Part shown: positions 1 to 8,719 of the stretch, piece by piece
Layout: each line of letters starts with the position of its first letter
Position numbering within the stretch: position 1 is the stretch's first letter
Assembly: GCA_016712505.1 (NCBI GenBank)
Contig: JADJQY010000008.1
Location: 248,001 to 312,000, forward strand
Length of the DNA: 64,000 bases
Reading direction: 5' to 3'
Source of the DNA: Candidatus Eiseniibacteriota bacterium
GTDB lineage: Bacteria; Eisenbacteria; RBG-16-71-46; CAIMUX01
Program-made: the position numbers and the translations under genes
The notes under the pieces: generated by a model
What the model was told of the DNA's origin: nothing
What the model saw: the letters and a program-made list of their open reading frames with translations, nothing else
The model's database searches: none

Positions 1-474
1 CGGGTGCACGAACTGCTCGCGCCCGAATTCAGTCGCCGAGGGTTGCACTGCGGGCTCGACCTACGCGCCGATCTCCCCGCCATCTGGGGCGATGCCGAGA
101 GACTCACGGACGTGTTCTTGAACGTCACCGTGAATGCCATGGACGCGATGGAGGTTGGGGGAACACTGAAGATCTGGACCGACCTGGTCAGCGCGGCTGA
201 CTCATCTGCCGAGGCGACGGAGGAGTTCGTGGTGGTCGGGTTCGATGACAGTGGCCATGGGATCTCTCCGGAGATCGTCGACCGAATCTTTGACCCATTC
301 TTCAGCACGAAGGATGTCGGGCACGGGACAGGGCTCGGTCTCTCGGTTTCCTACGGAATCGTCACGGATCATGGAGGTCGGATGGATGTAGACAGCTCTC
401 CGACCCAGGGCACTCGCATGCGCGTGTGGCTCCCGCTCGGCACGCCTTCCCGCCCCGAGGGCCCGAGAGCATGA
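1..474 (+). CDS. Sensor histidine kinase, C-terminal ATPase part (5' end outside window)
   Basis: The reading frame is open from base 1, so the gene begins upstream of the window. What is visible is a GHKL ATP-binding domain: an N-box (NVTVNAMDAME), a G1 box around DDSGHGI, an F box (DPFFSTK) and a G2 box (GTGLGLS). This is the layout of NtrB/AtoS-type kinases. The kinase autophosphorylates on a His in the missing part and passes phosphate to its partner. Its TGA overlaps the ATG of the following sigma-54 response regulator (ATGA at 471-474), so the two are translationally coupled and form a cognate two-component pair. The signal sensed cannot be inferred because the sensor region is absent. 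Confidence 0.9.
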   Translation, partial: RVHELLAPEFSRRGLHCGLDLRADLPAIWGDAERLTDVFLNVTVNAMDAMEVGGTLKIWTDLVSAADSSAEATEEFVVVGFDDSGHGISPEIVDRIFDPFFSTKDVGHGTGLGLSVSYGIVTDHGGRMDVDSSPTQGTRMRVWLPLGTPSRPEGPRA

Positions 475-1829
475 CCACTCCGCTCAGCGGCACGATTCTG
501 GTTGTCGAAGACGATGACGCGATGAGGAACTTGATCGCTGAGGAGTTGGAAGATGCCGGCTGCACGGTGTTCACCGCGATCGAAGGGCGGGAGGCGTTGC
601 GCCGCGTCGAGCACGAAGCGGTGGATGTCGTCATTGCGGACGTCCGCATGCCCGGGATGAAAGGGGATGATCTTCAGCGCGCGCTCGCCGTCGAGCACCC
701 CGAGGTCCCGGTGGTTTTGATCACGGCGTTCGGATCGATTGAGGATGCGGTCAATGCCATGCGCGCCGGGGCTCACTCCTACGTGGCGAAGCCGTTCCGG
801 ATGAGCCAGTTGCTGGAGTCGGTCGCGGCTGCGCTGCGTGACCGTAGAGTCCGACTCTTCGTGCAGGGCGAGGAGACCGGAGGGGAATCCCGGCATGAGT
901 GCACCATCATTGCCGAGTCTGCAGCGATGCGAAACGTGGTGAATCTGGTGCGTCGCGCCGCGGCGGCGGAGAGTTCGGTCCTGATCACCGGGGAGACGGG
1001 GACAGGCAAAGAGCTGATCGCACGCGCCCTACATCGAGGGAGCCGAAGAGCAGCGGCCCCGTTCATCGCCGTGAACTGCGCCGCGATACCGGAATCCCTG
1101 CTCGAGAGCCAACTCTTCGGACATCGGCGAGGGGCATTCACCGATGCGCGAGAGGACCGCACCGGCCTCTTACTCGAGGCGGATGGCGGAACTCTGTTTC
1201 TCGACGAGGTCGGTGACCTATCACCGGCGACCCAATCGAAGATCCTCCGCGCGCTTCAGGAGCGGGAAGTGCACCCGTTGGGGGCAAGTCGCCCGGTCGC
1301 GGTCGATGTGCGACTCGTCGCGGCGACGAATCTCGACTTGACCGCCATGGTGGCCGCCGGTCGATTTCGACGCGATCTCGTCTACCGCCTCAACGTCATC
1401 TCGGTGGAGATTCCGCCCCTGCGAGATCGGCCGGAGGACGTGCTGGCGCTCGCGGTTCACTTCACCAAGCAGCATGCCGCGCGCCTCGGAATTCCGCCCC
1501 GACCGCTTTCTCCCGGTGCGGTGGACGCGATACTGCGTCACGACTGGCCGGGGAACGCGCGCGAACTGGAGAACGCGATCGAGCGTGCACTCGTCCTCGG
1601 GACTGACCAGGAAATCCGGCGGTCCGACTTTCCCGAGGCGGTCCGAGGGCGGGCGCGGGAAATCCTCACCGGAGCCGGATCGAACACGATGGCCGAGGTG
1701 GAGCAGGATCACATCTTGCGCGTCCTCCGTGCGGTTTCGGGAAACAAGGCCGCCGCGGCGCGCCTGCTCGGCCTCGACCGAAAGACCCTCTATCGGAAGC
1801 TCCGGCAGTTCAACGTCCGACCTCGATGA
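471..1829 (+). CDS. NtrC-family sigma-54-dependent response regulator
   Basis: A 452-residue three-domain activator. Residues 8-125 are a receiver with acidic pocket E13-D15, phospho-acceptor D57 (IADVRMPGM), T85 and K107. Residues about 145-380 are the AAA+ domain with Walker A GETGTGKE (174-181) and Walker B GGTLFLDEVGDL. The C terminus is a Fis-type helix-turn-helix (AAARLLGLDRKTLYRKL). The sigma-54 contact loop, usually GAFTGA, reads GAFTDA at 221-226. The start at 471 is chosen because it gives the ATGA overlap with the kinase and places the receiver at the N terminus; an upstream GTG at 426 would add 15 unrelated residues. Target promoters are unknown. Confidence 0.95.
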   Translation: MTTPLSGTILVVEDDDAMRNLIAEELEDAGCTVFTAIEGREALRRVEHEAVDVVIADVRMPGMKGDDLQRALAVEHPEVPVVLITAFGSIEDAVNAMRAGAHSYVAKPFRMSQLLESVAAALRDRRVRLFVQGEETGGESRHECTIIAESAAMRNVVNLVRRAAAAESSVLITGETGTGKELIARALHRGSRRAAAPFIAVNCAAIPESLLESQLFGHRRGAFTDAREDRTGLLLEADGGTLFLDEVGDLSPATQSKILRALQEREVHPLGASRPVAVDVRLVAATNLDLTAMVAAGRFRRDLVYRLNVISVEIPPLRDRPEDVLALAVHFTKQHAARLGIPPRPLSPGAVDAILRHDWPGNARELENAIERALVLGTDQEIRRSDFPEAVRGRAREILTGAGSNTMAEVEQDHILRVLRAVSGNKAAAARLLGLDRKTLYRKLRQFNVRPR

Positions 1830-1926
1830 CCTTCTTCCTACCCGCCCCGCCGGTTCGCGGCACGGGAGTTTAGGTAAGTCGCGCGAGGATGGCCGCGGTC
1901 GGATTGGGGTCCGAAAGTGGGGGAGA

Positions 1927-2268
1927 ATGGCGGGGAACCGACAGGATACGCCGCCCGCGAGCGGTGGACAGGGCAACCCAACGGGTTGTCTGCTGCGTGT
2001 GTTCTGGATGGCGGTGGGGAACGCGCTCCTTGGCGCGTGCTTCTTCGGGATCGCGTTTAGCCCGCCGTGGCAGTTTTCCTGGCTCGACGCGGGCTTCTGG
2101 GGTTTGGTCCTCCTGTTGCTCACCGCCCGCTACGTCGATCTGACGAAAATGGGCGGTCTCACCGGAGATGGAGAAAGACCTGACCCTGGTACGCTCCAAC
2201 GATACACGCTAGCACTACTCTCGGCAGCGGCCGTATCATGGATCGTCGCACAATCGATCCGGATCTGA
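1927..2268 (+). CDS. Small hypothetical membrane protein
   Basis: A 113-residue protein with a polar N terminus (about 25 residues rich in Gly, Pro and Gln) followed by three probable membrane helices: about 24-45 (FWMAVGNALLGACFFGIAF), about 52-70 (AGFWGLVLLLLTARYV) and about 92-108 near the C terminus. The ATG follows a GGGGGAG purine run. No family is recognised. It lies 97 bp downstream of the response regulator and could be cotranscribed with it, but nothing ties its role to the two-component system. Confidence 0.6.
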   Translation: MAGNRQDTPPASGGQGNPTGCLLRVFWMAVGNALLGACFFGIAFSPPWQFSWLDAGFWGLVLLLLTARYVDLTKMGGLTGDGERPDPGTLQRYTLALLSAAAVSWIVAQSIRI

Positions 2269-2463
2269 TGACGGGGTGCCTGACCCATGCTGCCCCACCT
2301 GGGGCAGATTGCCACGCCCACGGGCGTCTCCCAGATGGCACCCCTGCCGCTACAGACCCTCGCGTGTGACCAGCACACCTGCCGGCCGAAGGCACCCCCT
2401 TCTCGGCCCGGTCGATCGGACCAGCTCCGAAAACAGGGGGGGGATTCGTGCGGGAGGGGGCTC

Positions 2464-3681
2464 ATGCGCACGTTTCACGTCACTACCGGCGGCCGCTTGG
2501 CCGTCCTGGCCGGATTGTCTCTCTGGGGCTGCGCCGAGCGGCCGACCGAGCCGACCATGGCGCGGTCGTACGCCAAGCCGAGTCAATGGTCGCTCGAGGC
2601 GACGATCCGGAGCTATGCCGACGCCTTTCTCGCCATCCAGCAGCCGGGCGGCGAGTACGATCTCGCGCCGCGGGTCCAGACCCACCTCAAGACCGAGATC
2701 TCGATGGCCTGGGCCAGCACCGCCCTCGGTGATCCGATCTATGCCCAGAGCGGTTGGGCCGATCATCAGTGGGTGATCGGAAACCGGATGGAGGCGAACG
2801 GGGGGCTCAACTGGGACGGCCCGGCCAATCCGTACTTCTTCGAGGTGCACCAGCACTGGTTCCTGATCGCCAACGCCACCCTGGCGCGCGCGGCGCGGCC
2901 TCCGTTCGACACACACGATACGTGCGCCCGCGCCTGGTCCTTCCTGGCCGGCGAGAACGCCGCGCGGCTCGACTTCTACGAGACCAACCTCCGGCGCCAC
3001 GGCGCCTTCTTCGCCTTTCGCGACGTCGATCGCCGCGGACGGTTCCAGACCCAGGCCCCGTTCAAGGGGTCGTATGAGACCGGGGCTGCGATCTGGGCGC
3101 TGGCCCTGCACCGGAACTCCGATTGGGCGCAGCGCGCGACGACCGGAGGGGGACGCGCCATCGACTACCTGCCGCGAATCGTAGCGGCGGCGCTGCGTCC
3201 TCCCGCCGAGAAGGGGTACTGGGACGCTTCCACGGCCGCGTGGATCCGCGCCCACCTCTGGAACGGCAACGGCTGGCAGGGGTGGCAAGGTCCGGACGCG
3301 AAGTACGGCTTTCACCTCCAGGAGGCGATGCTCGAGTACCTGTACGAAAGCGGCGCGACGACCGGTTGGTCCGAGACGGCGGCCTGCTCGCGGCAACTGA
3401 TCGGGCGGGTGCGGGCGAACGGGACCATCCAGGGACTGCCGGACGGCTACGGCAGCCCGGAGTACGAGTATGGCGTTGCCCTCTCCCTGCTCGCACTCAC
3501 CGCGCGGGCGGCGCGGGATCGCGATCCGGTGCTGTCGGCCGATGCGTATGCAGCTGCGGGCGCCGTGGCTGCGCGCATCGTCGCCTGGTTCCCGCCCGGG
3601 ACGCAGGAAGATCACGCCATGATCCTGCTCGGGTTGGCCCGCTACGTGGCGATCGGACGCGCGCTCGGAAACGTGAGCTAA
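2464..3681 (+). CDS. Exported lipoprotein, probable alpha/alpha-toroid
   Basis: A 405-residue protein with a lipoprotein signal ending in LSLWGC, so it is probably lipid-anchored in the envelope. The ATG at 2464 is preceded by GGGAGGGGG and places the lipobox Cys near residue 23; earlier in-frame starts add non-signal sequence. The mature part is rich in Trp, Tyr, His and Gly and has repeated helical segments (WALALHRNSDWAQR, WIRAHLWNGNGWQGW, YGVALSLLALTARAAR), which suggests a six-hairpin or alpha/alpha-toroid fold as in glycoside hydrolases and lyases. No catalytic signature can be assigned. A G8 run lies in its leader at 2436-2443. Confidence 0.7.
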   Translation: MRTFHVTTGGRLAVLAGLSLWGCAERPTEPTMARSYAKPSQWSLEATIRSYADAFLAIQQPGGEYDLAPRVQTHLKTEISMAWASTALGDPIYAQSGWADHQWVIGNRMEANGGLNWDGPANPYFFEVHQHWFLIANATLARAARPPFDTHDTCARAWSFLAGENAARLDFYETNLRRHGAFFAFRDVDRRGRFQTQAPFKGSYETGAAIWALALHRNSDWAQRATTGGGRAIDYLPRIVAAALRPPAEKGYWDASTAAWIRAHLWNGNGWQGWQGPDAKYGFHLQEAMLEYLYESGATTGWSETAACSRQLIGRVRANGTIQGLPDGYGSPEYEYGVALSLLALTARAARDRDPVLSADAYAAAGAVAARIVAWFPPGTQEDHAMILLGLARYVAIGRALGNVS

Positions 3682-3814
3682 GACCCGCGCCGGCCGTCGT
3701 CGCCGAGCGGAATTGGTCCTCGCGTTGCGCTGGTGTAGGCTGCCTGGGTTCCGGATGCGTCGGGCGCGAGCGTCGGCGATGCATCACCGTACAGCCAGGC
3801 CCGGACGGATCCTC

Positions 3815-4963
3815 ATGAGCTTCGAGTTACTCTCCACCGACCCCGAGACGCGGGCCCGCCGCGGACGGCTGACCCTCGCCCATGGAGTGGTGGAGACCCC
3901 CGCCTTCATGCCGGTCGGGACCCAGGCCACGGTCAAAACGCTCACTCCGGACGAGGTGCGGGCGAGCGGGGCGCAGATCCTGCTCGGAAACACCTACCAC
4001 CTCTATCTTCGCCCCGGGCACGAGCGGATCCGGCGCCTCGGCGGCTTGCACCGCTTCATGGCCTGGGACGGTCCGATCCTCACCGACTCGGGCGGCTACC
4101 AGGTCTTCTCCCTCGCGCGGCTGAACAAGATCCGCGAGGACGGGGTGGCCTTTCAGTCGCACCTCGACGGCTCACGCCACTTCTTCGACCCGGAGACCGC
4201 CACCCGGGTTCAGCTCGCGCTCGGCTCCGACATCGCCATGGCCTTCGATACCCTGACCCCCTACCCGAGCGACTACGCGCGGGCTCGGCTCGACATGGAA
4301 CGCACCACGGCCTGGGCGCGGCGTTGCGCCGAAGTGTGGCGGGCCGAGTCGCGCGACCCCGAGCGCGTGCCCGCCGATGGGGCGGGGAAGACCCTGCTGT
4401 TCGGCATCGTGCAGGGGGGGGTCTACGCCGATCTGCGCAAGGAGTCGTGCCGGACGCTGGCCGAACTCGATCTCCCCGGGTATGCGGTCGGCGGGTTGGC
4501 GGTCGGCGAACCGATGGAGGAGTGCATGCGGGTGCTGGCCGAGACGGAGCCGTTCCTCCCGGTCCTGAAGCCCCGCTATCTGATGGGCGTCGGCCGGCCG
4601 GAGGACATCCTCGAAGCGGTGGAGCGCGGGATCGACATGTTCGACTGCGTCCTGCCGACCCGCAACGCGCGGAAGGGGAGCGTCTTCACCTCCCGCGGCA
4701 AGCTGGTGATCAAGAACGCCACCTACACCGACGATCTCCGGCCGCTCGACCCCGACTGCGACTGCCCGACCTGTCGCACCTTCTCCCGCGCCTACCTGCG
4801 GCACCTCTTCGCCGCGGGGGAGATCCTTGGACTCCGGCTGGCGACGCAGCACAGCCTCCACTACTATCAGACCCTCGTACGCGGGATCCGGACTGCTCTG
4901 GAGACGGGGCGGTTTGCCGCCTGGAAGCGGGAGACGCTGGCGCGGCTGGCGGAGGGAGCGTAG
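3815..4963 (+). CDS. tgt: Queuine tRNA-ribosyltransferase
   Basis: A 382-residue bacterial Tgt, which exchanges guanine-34 for preQ1 in tRNAs with GUN anticodons. The TIM-barrel landmarks are present: general acid/base D91 in LTDSGGYQVFSL, the substrate loop GIVQGGV, nucleophile D277 in MFDCVLPTRNARKG, and the zinc site C315, C317, C320 and H346 (DCDCPTC and QHSLHY). The ATG at 3815 puts FELL at the N terminus as expected; a longer frame from 3713 would add 34 Arg-rich residues. yajC follows 77 bp downstream, the common bacterial tgt-yajC order. Confidence 0.97.
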   Translation: MSFELLSTDPETRARRGRLTLAHGVVETPAFMPVGTQATVKTLTPDEVRASGAQILLGNTYHLYLRPGHERIRRLGGLHRFMAWDGPILTDSGGYQVFSLARLNKIREDGVAFQSHLDGSRHFFDPETATRVQLALGSDIAMAFDTLTPYPSDYARARLDMERTTAWARRCAEVWRAESRDPERVPADGAGKTLLFGIVQGGVYADLRKESCRTLAELDLPGYAVGGLAVGEPMEECMRVLAETEPFLPVLKPRYLMGVGRPEDILEAVERGIDMFDCVLPTRNARKGSVFTSRGKLVIKNATYTDDLRPLDPDCDCPTCRTFSRAYLRHLFAAGEILGLRLATQHSLHYYQTLVRGIRTALETGRFAAWKRETLARLAEGA

Positions 4964-5040
4964 ATCGCCGACGAGTTCGTCGCGCGATCCGAAGCCGGGG
5001 ATTCCCGGCAAGGGCAGGATGGAAAGGAGTCAGGATCTTG

Positions 5041-5421
5041 ATGAGTAGGGAACTCGCTGTTGCCACCCTTCGTCGTTCGCTCTCGCTCGCGCTGGCGGCC
5101 CTCGTGTGGTTTGCCGCCTCCGCCGAGGCGCAGCCCCCGGCCGGGACGCCGGCCGCACCTCCGATCTGGATGCAGTTCGTCCCCTTCATCCTGATCTTCT
5201 TCATCTTCTACTTCCTGATCATCCGACCGCAGCAGAAGAAGCTGAAGGAGACCCAGGCGATGCTGGCCGGACTCAAGAAGGGGGACAAGGTCCTGACCCA
5301 GGGCGGCCTCCTCGCGGTGGTTACCGGGATCAACAACGACACCGTGATGTTGAAGCTGGGCGAGGACACCAAGGTCGAGTGCCAGAAGGCCGCGGTGACC
5401 GCGATCGTCAAGAGCGAGTAG
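5041..5421 (+). CDS. yajC: Preprotein translocase subunit YajC
   Basis: A 126-residue YajC, the small accessory subunit of the SecDF-YajC complex. It has an N-terminal signal-like hydrophobic stretch, a Pro-rich linker and one strong membrane helix (FVPFILIFFIFYFLIIRP, about residues 45-62) followed by the family signature RPQQKKLKE and a basic cytoplasmic domain (LKKGDKVLTQGGL). An AAGGAG lies 11 nt before the ATG; an in-frame TTG directly before the ATG would sit at a more usual 8 nt, so TTG at 5038 is an alternative start. secD and secF are not in the window. fmt starts one base after the stop. Confidence 0.93.
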   Translation: MSRELAVATLRRSLSLALAALVWFAASAEAQPPAGTPAAPPIWMQFVPFILIFFIFYFLIIRPQQKKLKETQAMLAGLKKGDKVLTQGGLLAVVTGINNDTVMLKLGEDTKVECQKAAVTAIVKSE

Positions 5422-5422
5422 C

Positions 5423-6361
5423 TTGAAGGTCCTCTTTCTCGGCACGCCGGAGTTCGCGGCCATCACTCTCTCGGCGCTGCTGGCCAGTCGGCATCGCGTC
5501 GTGGGGGTGGTGGCGCAACCGAGCAAGCCGAGTGGGCGCGGCCTCGCGGTGGCCGATCCACCGAGCGTGCGGGTCGCGCGCGAGGCCGGGTTGCCGGTGC
5601 TGCAGCCGTCACGACTCCTCGCTCCCGAGACCCACGAGACGTTCCGGGCGTTGGGCGCCGATCTCTTCATCACCGCGGCCTACGGACGGATCCTCCGTCG
5701 CGTGGTGCTCGACATTCCGCCGCTTGGCTGCTGGAACGTACACGGGAGCCTCTTGCCCCGCCATCGCGGCGCTTCACCGGTCGCGGCCTCGATCCTGTCC
5801 GGCGATGACTGGACGGGAGTGACGATCTTCCGGATGGATGAGGGGATGGACACCGGCCCGATCCTGTCGGAGGCGATGATCCAGCTGACTCCGCGGGAGA
5901 CGACCGGTGAACTGATGCTCCGCCTGGCGAGGCTCGGAGGGGAGTTGTTGGTCACCACCCTCGATCGTTGCGAGCGCGGGGACCTGTCTCCGATTCCCCA
6001 ACCGGAGGACGGCGCGACCTACGCCGGAATGCTGGAAAAGGGGGACGGCCTGCTTCGCTTCGGTCTGCCGGTCGAGCAGGCCGACCGTTGGGTGCGAGCA
6101 ATGACGCCGTGGCCCGGCGCGTTCGCCTGGATCGGTGAACAGCGTCTGCGCATCCACCGGGCGCGCCCACTCGACCGGATCGAGCGGCCGGCGGAGGCCG
6201 GAACTCTCGTCTCGCACCCGCTCGGGATCGCGGTCGTCTGTCGGCCCGGGTTGCTTCTGCTCGAAGAGGTGCAGGCGGAGGGGCGGAGACAGCAGCCTGC
6301 GCTCGAGTGGCTCCGGGGGGCGCGCCTCGCGCCGGGCAGTCGGTTTGTCACGCACCCCTGA
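5423..6361 (+). CDS. fmt: Methionyl-tRNA formyltransferase
   Basis: A 312-residue Fmt that formylates initiator Met-tRNA with 10-formyl-THF. It begins MKVLFLGTPEFA and carries the catalytic triad N105, H107 and D143 in WNVHGSLLPRHRG and DEGMDTGP. The length is normal for the family. The start is TTG, one base after the yajC TAG, with no alternative upstream because the N terminus matches the family exactly. rsmB follows, the usual fmt-rsmB pairing, so the segment reads as a translation-maturation operon. Confidence 0.96.
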   Translation: MKVLFLGTPEFAAITLSALLASRHRVVGVVAQPSKPSGRGLAVADPPSVRVAREAGLPVLQPSRLLAPETHETFRALGADLFITAAYGRILRRVVLDIPPLGCWNVHGSLLPRHRGASPVAASILSGDDWTGVTIFRMDEGMDTGPILSEAMIQLTPRETTGELMLRLARLGGELLVTTLDRCERGDLSPIPQPEDGATYAGMLEKGDGLLRFGLPVEQADRWVRAMTPWPGAFAWIGEQRLRIHRARPLDRIERPAEAGTLVSHPLGIAVVCRPGLLLLEEVQAEGRRQQPALEWLRGARLAPGSRFVTHP

Positions 6362-6404
6362 GCGCTCATCGCAACCTGCTCGCGGCGAGGGGGCGGGACG
6401 CCGG

Positions 6405-7808
6405 GTGATCGACCCGGTGCGCGCCGCCGCGCTCGCGCTGCTGATCGAGGCGGAGGCGACTCCCACTCCGATCAAGGAGGCACTCGATCGCGCGGAGACC
6501 CGCCTGCCGCGCGAGCACGATCGGGCTCTACTCCACAGCCTGGTCAACGAAACGCTCCGCCATCGTCCGCGGCTCGACGACACCCTTGCCCCCTGGATCG
6601 CCCCGCGCCGGTTGGCCGACCTGGAACCGGTGGTGCGGAACCTCCTGCGCCTCGGCCTGGCGCAGCTCGTGCTCCACGATCGGATCCCGCCCCACGCCGC
6701 GGTCGACACCGCCGTCAGCCTGGCCCATCACGAACTGCACGCCGGGGCGGCCGGGTTCATCAACGCCGTCCTCCGCCGCGCCGTGCGGGAAGGGCTGGCA
6801 CGGTGGCGGGGGCCGCAGGCCGCCTCGATCGAGGCGCTCGACGACCCGCGGCAACTCGCGGTCCGCTTCTCGACCCCCGAGTGGCTGGTCCGTCGATGGG
6901 TCGATCGTTTCGGACTCGAGCGGGCGCGGCGCGCGCTCGCCGCCGGGGCGGAGACGCCGGCCACCTGGGTGCGATTCCGCGCCGACCAGCTTGCCCTCGA
7001 CCGGCGCGCCGCGACCCCGGGCCACGCACCGATCCCGCCGGCTCTCGCGGCGGAGCTGGGGCTGGAGGACGACGCCCTCCACCCTTGGCTTCCCGGTGTG
7101 GCCCGCGTGCGCGCCGGCACGCGCCCGGCTACCTTGCCCGGATTCCGCGACGGTCGCTACACGATCCAGGACCCCAGCGCGGTGGCCGTGGGGTGGCTGC
7201 CGCCGGTGGTGCGCGGGCGGATCCTCGATGCCTGCGCCGCGCCGGGGACCAAGACCGGGCACCTGCTCGAGCGCGCGGAGGCCGGGACCCGCCTGCTCGC
7301 CCTCGATCGCACCCGATCCCGGCTGGCCCTGGTGCGGCAGGGGCTCCTTCGCCTCGGGCTCCGGGCCGACTGCCTGGTCGGAGATGCCCGCCACCTGCCG
7401 TTTTCCTCCGGATTCGACGGGATCCTGATCGACGCCCCCTGCTCCAACCTCGGCGTGCTCCGCCGTCGGGTGGAGGTGCGGTGGCGGAGCTTCGAGGAGT
7501 CGCTGGTCCGGCTTGCCGACACCCAGGCGGCGATCTTGCGCGCGGCGGCGCGCGCCCTCCTCCCGGGAGGGTGGCTCGTCTATAGTGTTTGCACCACGGA
7601 ACCGGAGGAGACGACGCGCCAGCGCGATCGCTTCTTCGACGAGCAGAAAGCGTTTGAGCCCTGTCCGCTGCCGGAGCTGGTGCCGGCGGCGGCCCGCGGT
7701 CGTGAGGGAGAACTGATCCTGATACCCGGCGAACTCGAGACCGATGGCGGCTACGCCTTCGTGGTCGTCAAGACCGGCCCGGGCTCCGGGGGGAGCGCCG
7801 GCGCATGA
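6405..7808 (+). CDS. rsmB: 16S rRNA m5C967 methyltransferase
   Basis: A 467-residue RsmB/Sun enzyme. Residues about 1-140 are a NusB-like RNA-binding domain (EHDRALLHSLVNETLRHR). The C-terminal half is a Rossmann methyltransferase with the SAM loop DACAAPGTKTGHLLE, the DAPCSNLGVLRR motif with the releasing Cys, and the nucleophilic Cys in VYSVCTTEPEE (the family usually has TC here). The GTG at 6405 follows GGCGAGGGGGCGGG and fits the family N terminus; the frame is open further upstream but that would overlap fmt. The stop overlaps the next ATG (ATGA). Confidence 0.94.
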   Translation: MIDPVRAAALALLIEAEATPTPIKEALDRAETRLPREHDRALLHSLVNETLRHRPRLDDTLAPWIAPRRLADLEPVVRNLLRLGLAQLVLHDRIPPHAAVDTAVSLAHHELHAGAAGFINAVLRRAVREGLARWRGPQAASIEALDDPRQLAVRFSTPEWLVRRWVDRFGLERARRALAAGAETPATWVRFRADQLALDRRAATPGHAPIPPALAAELGLEDDALHPWLPGVARVRAGTRPATLPGFRDGRYTIQDPSAVAVGWLPPVVRGRILDACAAPGTKTGHLLERAEAGTRLLALDRTRSRLALVRQGLLRLGLRADCLVGDARHLPFSSGFDGILIDAPCSNLGVLRRRVEVRWRSFEESLVRLADTQAAILRAAARALLPGGWLVYSVCTTEPEETTRQRDRFFDEQKAFEPCPLPELVPAAARGREGELILIPGELETDGGYAFVVVKTGPGSGGSAGA

Positions 7809-8719
7809 GTGATCGTCTCCAGCCTCGACGGGGGATTCGACTGGTCGGCGGGGCCGACAGCTGGCGGCGGCCGCTCGGCGCCACCCTGTCTCCGGTCCGG
7901 CGCCGCCTGCGCGGCGCGCTCTTAGCGCTTTTTGGCTTCCTGCTCGGCTGCGTTCTCTTCGACCGCGTGATCATGCCGCGTGTGGTGCGATTGGGAGACG
8001 AGATCGACGTCCCCGAGGTGGTCGGGCTCTCGCTGGAGGACGCGAAGAAAAAGCTGGGCGACACCGACCTCAAGGCGACCACTGCCCCAGGGCGCTTCAG
8101 CAACGAGATCCCCCGTGGGCAGGTGCTTCTCTCGCTGCCCCAGAGCGGCAGCCGGGTGAAGCGGAACCGCCAGGTGGAACTCACCCTCAGTCTCGGGGCC
8201 GAAGATCGCCGCATCCCCCAATTGCTCGGGCAGTCGATCCGGATGGCGCGGATCGAACTCCAGGAGCGCGGACTGCGAAGCGGAGCGATCGTCTACGCGG
8301 CCAACGAAGAGATGTCCCCCGACCAGGTGATGGCGATGTCCCCGGCCGGCGGGGCGGCAATGGACGCCGACCAGTCTGTGTCGTTCCTCGTCTCGAAGAG
8401 CGGCGGCAAGCGCGCCTACGCCCTGCCCAACCTGCGCGGGCTGAAGGAGCGGGAGGCGGCGCGCTGGCTCAAGCAAAACGGCTTCGGAGTATCCTACGCG
8501 GAGGAGAGCGGATCGGGCGAGGGGTGGTTCGTGGTGCTGACCGACCCGCCGCCTGGGGGAATGCTCTGGCCGCGCAGCACCGTGCGGCTCACCACCGACA
8601 CGGCCGAGCTCTTCCCGGACGGCTCCAACGGCCAGGATCAGTTCGACGACGCGGGAGGGGCCGACCAACCAGGCGGCGCCAAGGGCGACGAGAGCACACC
8701 GGGCCAGGTACCGCGATGA
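7805..8719 (+). CDS. Membrane-anchored PASTA-domain protein without kinase domain
   Basis: A 304-residue protein with a basic cytoplasmic N terminus, one membrane helix (about 37-55, ALLALFGFLLGCVLFDRV) and three extracytoplasmic PASTA domains (starting near DVPEVVGLSLEDAKKKL, RIPQLLGQSIRMARIEL and ALPNLRGLKEREAARWL), then an acidic Gly-rich tail. PASTA domains bind muropeptides or lipid II. It sits in ATGA overlap between rsmB and rpe, a slot often held by the PASTA Ser/Thr kinase PrkC in other bacteria (fmt-rsmB-...-prkC-...-rpe). No kinase subdomains are present, so it may be a peptidoglycan-binding remnant or a stand-alone divisome or cell-wall protein. Confidence 0.85.
   Translation: MSDRLQPRRGIRLVGGADSWRRPLGATLSPVRRRLRGALLALFGFLLGCVLFDRVIMPRVVRLGDEIDVPEVVGLSLEDAKKKLGDTDLKATTAPGRFSNEIPRGQVLLSLPQSGSRVKRNRQVELTLSLGAEDRRIPQLLGQSIRMARIELQERGLRSGAIVYAANEEMSPDQVMAMSPAGGAAMDADQSVSFLVSKSGGKRAYALPNLRGLKEREAARWLKQNGFGVSYAEESGSGEGWFVVLTDPPPGGMLWPRSTVRLTTDTAELFPDGSNGQDQFDDAGGADQPGGAKGDESTPGQVPR

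Noticed and set aside
2436..2443. G8 run upstream of the lipoprotein at 2464
   Set aside because: It is short and non-coding, and no frame or promoter depends on it in a visible way; noted only in the gene entry.
2350..3615. A 421-codon minus-strand frame opposite the lipoprotein at 2464
   Set aside because: Arg/Gly/Pro-rich with no fold features; the plus strand has signal peptide and lipobox.
4412..4419. G8 run inside tgt as a possible switch
   Set aside because: It encodes the conserved QGGV catalytic loop in the correct frame of an intact gene.
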